From Dermatemys mawii (Eukaryota; Chordata; Testudines; Dermatemydidae): a DNA stretch of 64,000 bases. The stretch spans positions 54,182,785 through 54,246,784 of the forward strand of contig ML677326.1 in NCBI GenBank assembly GCA_007922305.1. The letters run 5' to 3'. Positions 60,004 through 64,000 of the stretch are shown here, piece by piece. How positions within the stretch are numbered: position 1 is the first letter of the stretch; every line of letters begins with the position of its first letter. The notes beneath the pieces were generated by a model. It was not told where the DNA came from. It saw only the letters and a program-made list of their open reading frames with translations, and did no database searches. Both the position numbers and the translations under genes were made by a program.

Positions 60004-61349
60004 CACCTTTGTAAAGCGTCTTAACTAAGATGGCACCACGCATATACTTTTAACCCAGGTATACGACATATTTATAAGGTAATTTAAGGATAATTACATA
60101 CTCTGTACCAGTGAAAAACTTATATTGCAGTTTGCATATAACAAGTAGAAATCCTACACATTTTCATATTTATGTTTAAAACATAACTTAAAATTTCGAT
60201 GGTTTAAAAGTACATATCTATAAAGAAACTTTCAAAAAACAACTTGATAAATTAGTCTATTCAATTCCATGAAAAAAAACCAACCCTTGTAAAAACAGCT
60301 GATGATTGAAGTCAGTTTGAATCAAGATCTAAAGGTTAGAAATCTTGGTTATTCATTAAAACAGAACATTATGAACACAAACTTGATGGGAAGATTTGTG
60401 TGTACAACCTTTAGATTAAATTGAAACATATATTAACCAGCCAGCTAGCAACAAATTACATTAATATATTTATTACCTATCCATATAAGACAAGGTTAAA
60501 AATTAATAACTGTTCAGATTTTATTTCAATTTAAAAAGAATAAAAATATAAAAAGATAAGCCTGTAAATGCATCAACACCCTAGCTCTCAGCGTACATCT
60601 GCATTGCCGCTGAAATCATGCTTTCAGCACAGGGAGGGAGTCCCAGGAGGTGGTTAGGGAAAGGGGCATGCATGGGTTGGATAGGTGTGGGAATCCCGGG
60701 GGGCCTGTCTGGGGATGTGGATAGGGATGGGGCAGTCAGGTCACAGGGGGGCTTGGATATGCGGTGGGGTCCTGGGGGGGGGCAGTTAGGAATGCGGGTG
60801 AGGTCTCAGGAGAGGGTGGTCAGGGGACAAGGAGCAGCGGGGGTTGGATGAGTGGGGAGTTTTCAGGGGAGAAGACAGGGGGCAAGGGCCAGGCTGTTTG
60901 GAGAGGCACAGCATTCCCTACCCAGCCAACCACACAATTTTGCAACCCCAATGTGGCCCTCAGGCCAAAAAGTTTGCCCATCCCTGCTCTAGACACCACG
61001 CAGAAGACACTTTACAAATCAACCCAGCTCAGTTTAGACAAACCTCTTGTGCAGGAGTTACCAAATGACTGGGTCACCAATATTGCCATTTCCAAAATGA
61101 TTCTATTAACCAACAGAGATGCGTACTAAATATTTGGCAGTGTAATTATCAGGTCATACTTAAAACTACTTTTCTTGTTCAATGAACATAAAATTAGATA
61201 CCTTATAGATAGCTTCAATAAAACGCAAATCACTTTTAGCCGTGAGCTCTACATCAGATTCCACCAAAAGTTCTGCTATGTATGTTGAGAAGGATGTGAA
61301 GGAATAACTGATGATGGGTAAAAACGCAGCTGGATCACCCTTTACAAAA
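41430..61349 (-). CDS. CEP44: CEP44, centrosomal protein 44 (nine coding exons, 5' end missing)
   Basis: CEP44 is a centriole-associated, microtubule-binding protein, reported to work with POC1B in centriole-to-centrosome conversion and to support spindle integrity. Reading down the minus strand, the coding exons are 61349-61202, 59077-58931, 57202-57095, 52033-51902, 51238-51029, 44806-44731, 42780-42653, 42390-42353 and 41478-41430. Their lengths are 148, 147, 108, 132, 210, 76, 128, 38 and 49 bp; phases fit throughout and the sum gives 344 codons plus a stop. The first two exons hold most of the N-terminal CEP44 domain (for example [14 protein letters not shown] and [10 protein letters not shown]). 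The fifth holds the coiled coil ([15 protein letters not shown]) and [18 protein letters not shown]. The last three match the human C-terminus ([24 protein letters not shown]-like end). Human CEP44 is 390 residues; this copy would be about 375 with the missing N-terminus. The middle exons diverge and are shorter than human. Identification is from recalled human sequence; no alignment was run. Confidence 0.95.
41479..42352 (-). other. CEP44 last intron
   Basis: Bounded by donor gtaagt and acceptor tttttag on the minus strand. AT-rich with no recognised element. Confidence 0.85.
42353..42390 (-). CDS. CEP44: CEP44 micro-exon, 38 bp
   Basis: This very short exon encodes [12 protein letters not shown] plus two bases, and corresponds to human ETTIQKMERMKK. 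The acceptor is tttaaattgcag and the donor a perfect gtaagt. Ending two bases into a codon, it joins the final exon to make ATG (Met), as in the human KKM. It is too short for a standard open-frame scan. Confidence 0.9.
42653..42780 (-). CDS. CEP44: CEP44 exon, Ser-rich tail part 2
   Basis: The exon is 128 bp: two bases completing a codon, then 42 codons. The acceptor is tttctccacag and the donor a perfect gtaagt. It encodes [20 protein letters not shown] followed by YHGLTEVSK, clearly matching human SSGYSTASSDSTPRASTVN and YCGLNEISE. The Ser/Pro content suggests phosphorylation sites, though none is shown by sequence alone. Confidence 0.93.
42781..44730 (-). other. CEP44 intron, no element recognised
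   Basis: Runs from donor gtgagt at the right to acceptor ctccacag at the left, minus strand. No exon-like segment or repeat was recognised. Confidence 0.8.
44731..44806 (-). CDS. CEP44: CEP44 exon, Ser/Thr-rich tail part 1
   Basis: The exon is 76 bp: 25 codons plus one base. The acceptor is attgtttcag and the donor is a consensus gtgagt. The peptide [17 protein letters not shown] plus RNTTPVSP is Ser/Thr-rich and corresponds in position to the human segment after LLSKK (NDEFIEFNEVSED). The low similarity is typical of this tail. Phase 1 at the end fits the next exon exactly. Confidence 0.85.
44807..48082 (-). other. Part of CEP44 intron
   Basis: An old repeat fragment is likely at about 45525-45570 (gcccggatcctgcaagcta). 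The remainder shows no supported feature. It ends at the exon-like segment above 48083. Confidence 0.6.
48083..48208 (-). other. Exon-like segment in a CEP44 intron (candidate alternative terminal exon)
   Basis: The segment lies between the CEP44 exons at 51029 and 44806. On the minus strand a good acceptor (branch-like cttattactg, then ctatttcttcag) is followed by 41 codons in phase 0 and a TAG. Phase 0 is what the upstream exon's donor requires. The peptide starts [17 protein letters not shown] and ends [18 protein letters not shown]. Its composition looks protein-like, but I do not recognise it in CEP44 or any other family. Alternatives are a transposon-derived tail, a processed fragment of another gene, or chance. 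Confidence 0.4.
48880..49255. mobile_element. Miniature element interrupted by CR1
   Basis: Flanks 48880-49030 and 49141-49255 read as one miniature element (gctgggccggatc..., cagcctgagcccagata, then catctatgcagcaattct, then ttattgcagcgtagatatac). A related element sits at 55570-55815. The block between is a CR1 fragment. Confidence 0.55.
49031..49140 (-). mobile_element. CR1 LINE 3' end fragment
   Basis: On the plus strand it reads gagaatcatagaatatcaca, then gggagggacctcaggaggtc, then ctagtccaatcccct, the reverse complement of the classic CR1 3' terminus with the ATTCTRTG-type octamer. It lies inside another element. Confidence 0.85.
49296..50187 (-). mobile_element. Solo LTR-like element, family C, in a CEP44 intron
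   Basis: Read on the minus strand it starts TGTTACGATAAATG and ends TTGACAGACA, about 890 bp. It carries a TATA-like ctataaag near 50125, about 60 bp from its start. The sequence (taaccttttgcaagtaaag, gactttatagctaacc) matches a turtle LTR family I recognise by sight. No target duplication was found. Same orientation as CEP44. Confidence 0.6.
50190..51028 (-). other. Part of CEP44 intron
   Basis: AT-rich intronic sequence between the family C LTR and the coiled-coil exon. Nothing recognised. Confidence 0.7.
51029..51238 (-). CDS. CEP44: CEP44 exon, coiled coil
   Basis: The exon is 210 bp, 70 codons, phase 0/0, with acceptor ttatttcaag and donor gtatat. It encodes a leucine-rich heptad region ([18 protein letters not shown], then [16 protein letters not shown]) and ends [13 protein letters not shown]. 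Human has TMLAECQENLKKL, LEQKMKGKVMVDENTW and LLETEMLLSKK at the same place, so assignment is firm. In this family the coiled coil is expected to drive self-association or partner binding. Confidence 0.95.
51239..51901 (-). other. CEP44 intron with SINE-like tail
   Basis: About 51635-51700 (catggggcagggacccttct, tgtacagtacattgcacatt) matches the tail of the ancient SINE-like family at 150-292. The rest is unremarkable. Confidence 0.55.
51902..52033 (-). CDS. CEP44: CEP44 exon, acidic linker
   Basis: The exon is 132 bp, 44 codons, phase 0/0, with donor gtaaga. The acceptor lies in a repeated gaagaag, so exon starts 3 nt apart are possible. The peptide starts [16 protein letters not shown], resembling human KKAVVIRHLYNEDNVDI. 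It continues into an acidic run ([16 protein letters not shown]). Human CEP44 is longer here, so this lineage has a shorter linker or the human segment is an expansion. Confidence 0.85.
52130..52320. mobile_element. hAT-like element, right end fragment
   Basis: Ends ccaaaggttgccaatccctg, so the reverse complement opens cagggattggcaacctttgg, a hAT-type terminus. The body is GC-rich (ggcctggaactgcggccaat). The left terminus is missing. It lies about 100 bp upstream of the CEP44 acidic-linker exon and accounts for four overlapping short frames. Confidence 0.65.
52948..55480 (-). mobile_element. CR1 LINE, 5'-truncated, about 2.5 kb, degraded
   Basis: The 3' end is at left (catagaaacttagggctgga...). 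On the minus strand the endonuclease part of ORF2 lies at about 55149-55440, with [20 protein letters not shown] and IVMGNF. Reverse-transcriptase-distal text appears at 53581-53951 ([35 protein letters not shown]). Stops and frameshifts break ORF2 throughout, so it is inactive. It sits inside a CEP44 intron in the sense orientation. Confidence 0.92.
55570..55815. mobile_element. Miniature element related to 48880-49255
   Basis: Contains caggctctggctgaagcctg, tgtctacaccacaattaaac and taattgcagcgtagacatt. It is the same type as the split element at 48880-49255. It explains most of the 120-codon plus-strand frame. Confidence 0.55.
55820..57094 (-). other. Part of CEP44 intron
   Basis: No recognised exon or repeat. 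Bounded on the left by the donor of the 57095-57202 exon. Confidence 0.6.
57095..57202 (-). CDS. CEP44: CEP44 exon, basic linker after the N-terminal domain
   Basis: The exon is 108 bp, 36 complete codons, phase 0/0. The acceptor is tattttgaag and the donor gtatga. It encodes a basic, low-conservation linker beginning [16 protein letters not shown] and ending RTVISQQ. It aligns only loosely with the human linker (QQRKKISSGKSE). It is supported mainly by position, open frame, splice sites and compatible phase. Confidence 0.82.
57621..57908. mobile_element. hAT-like miniature element, family 3
   Basis: Starts CAGGAGTGGCCAAAC. The reverse complement of its right end is TGTGGTGGCCAAAGT. Flanking 8-mers atttatat (57613-57620) and atctatat (57909-57916) match 7/8. 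Interior motif gataatcttcagaagttcaa is family-typical. Confidence 0.8.
58373..58671. mobile_element. hAT-like miniature element, family 4
   Basis: Starts CAGTGGTTCCAAAATTG. The reverse complement of its right end is CGGGGGTTCTCAAACTTC. Flanking 8-mers gtctaagt (58365-58372) and gtctaggt (58672-58679) match 7/8. Confidence 0.85.
58931..59077 (-). CDS. CEP44: CEP44 exon, N-terminal domain part 2
   Basis: The exon is 147 bp, 49 complete codons, phase 0 at both ends. The acceptor is ctctcttgtag and the donor gtactg. The peptide opens [17 protein letters not shown] and continues [20 protein letters not shown], matching human LLRDQFNYKPILTKKQF and [20 protein letters not shown]. This is the second half of the conserved CEP44 domain, and the strong conservation makes it one of the anchor exons for the gene call. 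Confidence 0.95.
59410..59610 (-). mobile_element. CR1 LINE 3' end fragment
   Basis: The plus strand reads gagaatcataaaatcataga, then gtctggaagggacctcaata, then agaccatccatgactggtgt, the reverse complement of a CR1 3' end. It is closely related in layout to the start of 52948-55480. Located in a CEP44 intron. Confidence 0.88.
59611..60620 (-). other. Part of CEP44 intron
   Basis: AT-rich intronic sequence. The only distinct feature is the A-tract at 59972-59997. Confidence 0.65.
59972..59997 (+). repeat. A26 homopolymer
   Basis: Twenty-six consecutive A, following a C/A-rich lead (cctccacctctccaaaagag). It may be the tail of an unrecognised retroposed fragment or a simple expansion. Confidence 0.9.
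60622..60986. mobile_element. hAT-like miniature element, family 1, left end lost
   Basis: The right part (ttttgcaaccccaatgtggc, ccaaaaagtttgcccatccctg) matches 14140-14192 closely, and the G-rich body matches too. The expected CAGGGGTGGGCAAAC start was not found, so the left end is deleted or rearranged. Confidence 0.7.
61202..61349 (-). CDS. CEP44: CEP44 exon, N-terminal domain part 1
   Basis: The exon is 148 bp: one base completing a codon, then 49 codons. It starts after a pyrimidine-rich acceptor ending cccagcag and ends AAG before the donor gtatct. It encodes [17 protein letters not shown] and [15 protein letters not shown], close to human [16 protein letters not shown] and IAKNDLRFIDAVYK. 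Tandem AGs (cagcag) offer a 3-nt alternative acceptor; the downstream AG was chosen because it gives the human-like G-F/L-V/I-K-G-D reading. The upstream coding exon, holding the start methionine, is not in the window. Confidence 0.95.
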
Positions 61350-61419
61350 CTGCTGGGGAAAAAAGGGAGAAGTATTTTGCATAATAAACGGAAGTAAATA
61401 ATCAGCAATTAGTATAAAC

Positions 61420-61500
61420 CAGTGGTGTCAAACATACAACCTATAAAGTATATCTGTATGGCCCACAAGATGCATCTAAATTGTGTCGAAGCTCAGCTTC
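61420..61500. mobile_element. hAT-like left-end fragment
   Basis: ccagtggtgtcaaacatacaa resembles another hAT-type terminus (cagtggtgtcaaac...ggcccgc). Only the start is recognisable. Confidence 0.4.
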
Positions 61501-61509
61501 CCTTTTTCC

Positions 61510-63540
61510 TTTTTAAGTAAGTTTCTAATCCTCTTGGCTTCAAAGATGAAAACATGGTTCACGTTTAGGTCACCTGATTCAGTGAAGTTTGCCTGAGTCT
61601 GAAGACAGCCTGAAATTGACTCACACTCCTCTCTCCCTATGAATCATACGGGAGTGTCAGCTCTAAAACAATACAATGATATTTCACTGTCAACATTCAA
61701 GTATTTTATATTGATCATTTTAGCAGATGGAATGCAGAAACAGGTAGGAGTGAAGTACACTGGGTCTGAAACTGGAAGTTGCTGAACAGAAGGAAAAGCA
61801 GAGATAACTGATGGCTCATAAAGACAGAAGAGGAGGAAGGATGAGAAAGAAAAGAAACAAAGGGCAGAAATAACAGTGGCCCAAATGGGAACACATCTTG
61901 TCACTGAACAAAATAGCCAAATGTTTAGTTACAACATAATGGCCATATTGTCTTGATCTCTCTACAAACTTCCTAGGGACATCATAAGGCATTTTACTAT
62001 GCACTGTGGGGAGTATATAATCCCAAATGTATAGCACCGCCCACGAGTAATTGAATATAAACTTTAATGCACTCCTCTATGAGATAGAACCCTATAAACA
62101 AATTTTTAATAGAGATGGTGAGATTTTTACTCACTCTGAAAAAGAAATTCCTGTAAAGAACAGATATAAAAAAACCCTCAAAGGTATAAAATGGAAATTG
62201 AGGGCACATAAATTGCATACTATTTCTAAGCCATATTAATTCTGCATAGAAAGAGACACTCTTATTTTGATGTTCTAAGACCAGTGTTTAGAACATCTGG
62301 CGTAAGGGTAAATTACCACTTTTATCCAATTTATTTGCATTTTCAGCACCTATTTCCATTTTCCACCAAACCAATCCAAATATGCAACATGCACACACAC
62401 ACACAGAATTGGTGCTGAGCTGGCTGGGACAAAGTATAAATTTTAAATTAAACAAAATTCTGAACTATGTTCCATGATTTTACTGCCACACTTTATACAA
62501 CTGACACAATCAACAGTAAACATCTCCTGCACAAACAGATTTTGGGTAGAAATTAGACCTACCATGTAAATACTGGAAAAAGAAAAAAAAAAAAGATGGT
62601 ACTCAGCAACTGAAATATATTCCTTCAGCTTTACCTAAACTCAGCCTTCGTACCTGGGATTAGTATCGTAATAAGTGATTTATAGTGTCTCTGAATGTTT
62701 ATTTTTATTTTTGTTTTGTGTCTCTCTGTCATTCCAGTTCTTTGTTGCTAATCCAATGAAGCCAGATTTCTACCTAGACTGAAAATATTTTGCCCTGATT
62801 CCCACTGATGTGTATCCTTTGCTGTTACCGCCTGTCTGGATTACACTTCAGATAATTGGGGTCTGGTAAATTTTCCAAGGTCTGCTTAACACCCGTGTTT
62901 AGAACTGCATCTTGTTATTCAGTTCTTATATTTTTTTGCAGCTTCAGCAGACCACAAGGACTAGAGGCAGATGCACAGACATCTTATAGTCTCTCTCTCT
63001 CTCTCTTATTTGAGTCCTTCTGTGGATGAGCAGGAGGCCAAAGGCAATGAATTAATGAAGCTCTATTATCAGTACTATGTAACTAGAATTCCCTCCTCTC
63101 TGAAATTAAAGAAAGTTACTACTTCAGCGACAAAGATAAAAGCAGAATGCAATAACCAAATATAGTGAGATTAACATGAATTGGCTTCAGTTTGATTAAA
63201 GTAATTCTTTAATGAAGAATTCTACTATTTGCAATACCCAAAACACTGTTATATGGGTAACAAAGTGCTTCAAAAAGCACTATTTATCAATACATTAAAG
63301 GTGAGTCTTATTGAAGTCATATGCACTCAGCCTGAATACTGATGGAATTTCAGATTTTCAGACGGTATTATGGCCAAAGAGAGGCATAAACACTTGCAAA
63401 TACTGACCTATTTATTAAAACAAGCCTAAATTCTCTTTTACTTTCCATTTGCTTATTTAATCCATTTACCAATCTTGAGGTCTAGCAATAATTCAAATAA
63501 CCCATCTAGCTACAATACCTCTGTTATAATTTTCAATGTT
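61510..63540 (-). other. Probable CEP44 intron 1 sequence
   Basis: I looked on the minus strand for an exon encoding the human-like start (MATGDLKRSLRNLEQVLRLL) and did not find one. A short CA run lies near 62392-62404 and a CT run at 62991-63006. Otherwise nothing recognised. Confidence 0.5.
62991..63006 (+). repeat. (CT)8 microsatellite
   Basis: Eight CT units. Confidence 0.9.
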
Positions 63541-63549
63541 CTATTAAAA

Positions 63550-63900
63550 ATAGTTACTTATCTTAGATAAACTGTGTTTTTTTGAAGATTTGTTGCCCAC
63601 ACTGACTCCACCCTTGGTGCGCATGAACAGCATATACATGAGATTGGATTCTTTTGGACAGCATCAACTGAGGCCACACCTATGCCCTAGAAGTATGCCT
63701 CCATCCATTCAAGGGCATAAAAGGCAATTAGCCCAACCTTCCTCAGATTCCTTCAACAATACACAAATCTGGAGGAGCAGGGATTCTGTAATAGACAGAA
63801 AGGAAGGTAGATCATGGAATCCAGGTAGACAATGCATCTTGAAGAACCTTTCTTCAAGTGATTGTCCACACAGATTCCAGTCTTGGTGACTAACAAGCAG
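63550..63900 (+). repeat. Dispersed turtle-type repeat, copy 2
   Basis: The run agttacttatcttagataa, then tttgttgcccacactgactc, and later tcttcaagtgattgtccaca, belongs to the same family as 36262-36425. It accounts for the 99-codon plus-strand frame here. Confidence 0.45.
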
Positions 63901-64000
63901 TTGTCTATTTGCTTAGAAGTAGGCAAGAGTCATCCTACCTAAAAAATGGTTGTGGGACAGCCCTAAGGCGGCAACTGAATGGACTTTGTTCCTTCTGTCT

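Noticed and set aside
1..64000. CRISPR arrays, operons, tRNA or rRNA genes
   Set aside because: No regularly spaced repeats, no bacterial gene organisation, and no cloverleaf or rRNA sequence recognised. The window is vertebrate nuclear DNA.

Overview
This is a vertebrate nuclear window, almost certainly sauropsid and most likely a turtle. It is AT-rich and gene-poor, with long introns and dispersed repeats: CR1 LINE copies that carry the octamer-type 3' end, several hAT-like miniature elements with 8-bp target duplications, a Harbinger-like miniature element, long TG...CA solo LTRs, a Penelope-like fragment and MIR/SINE-like fossils. The turtle assignment rests on that repeat mix and on my recall of repeat families; no species can be named.

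The only protein-coding gene I can support is CEP44 (centrosomal protein 44), on the minus strand from about 61,349 down to the stop codon at 41,430. Nine coding exons were placed by hand. All have AG/GT boundaries on the minus strand, mutually compatible phases and an open frame, together giving 344 codons plus stop. The first coding exon, about 30 residues by comparison with human CEP44, was not found between 61,350 and 64,000 and probably lies beyond the right edge. A tenth exon-like segment at 48,083-48,208 has a strong acceptor and a phase-compatible open frame ending in a stop. It may be an alternative terminal exon.

Layout. 1-41 kb: intergenic sequence downstream of CEP44, with no supported gene. 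It holds two related LTRs in opposite orientation (4,354-5,047 and 26,165-26,761, each with a perfect 4-bp duplication), another LTR (24,000-25,144), a CR1-like copy split by a hAT miniature element (13,140-14,235), a Harbinger-like miniature element with a TAA duplication (25,456-25,750), a Penelope-like fragment flanked by inverted arms (27,339-27,982), a GC-rich tract (28,480-29,230) and a 60-bp GA microsatellite (38,417-38,476). 41-61 kb: CEP44, whose introns hold a 2.5-kb CR1 (52,948-55,480), an LTR (49,296-50,187), a miniature element split by a CR1 fragment (48,880-49,255) and several hAT-like elements. 61-64 kb: repeat-bearing sequence, probably CEP44 intron 1.

I found no new multi-gene system. 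The items most worth checking are the candidate alternative CEP44 exon, the inverted arms of the Penelope-like element, and the fold-back hairpin at 3,662-3,747.
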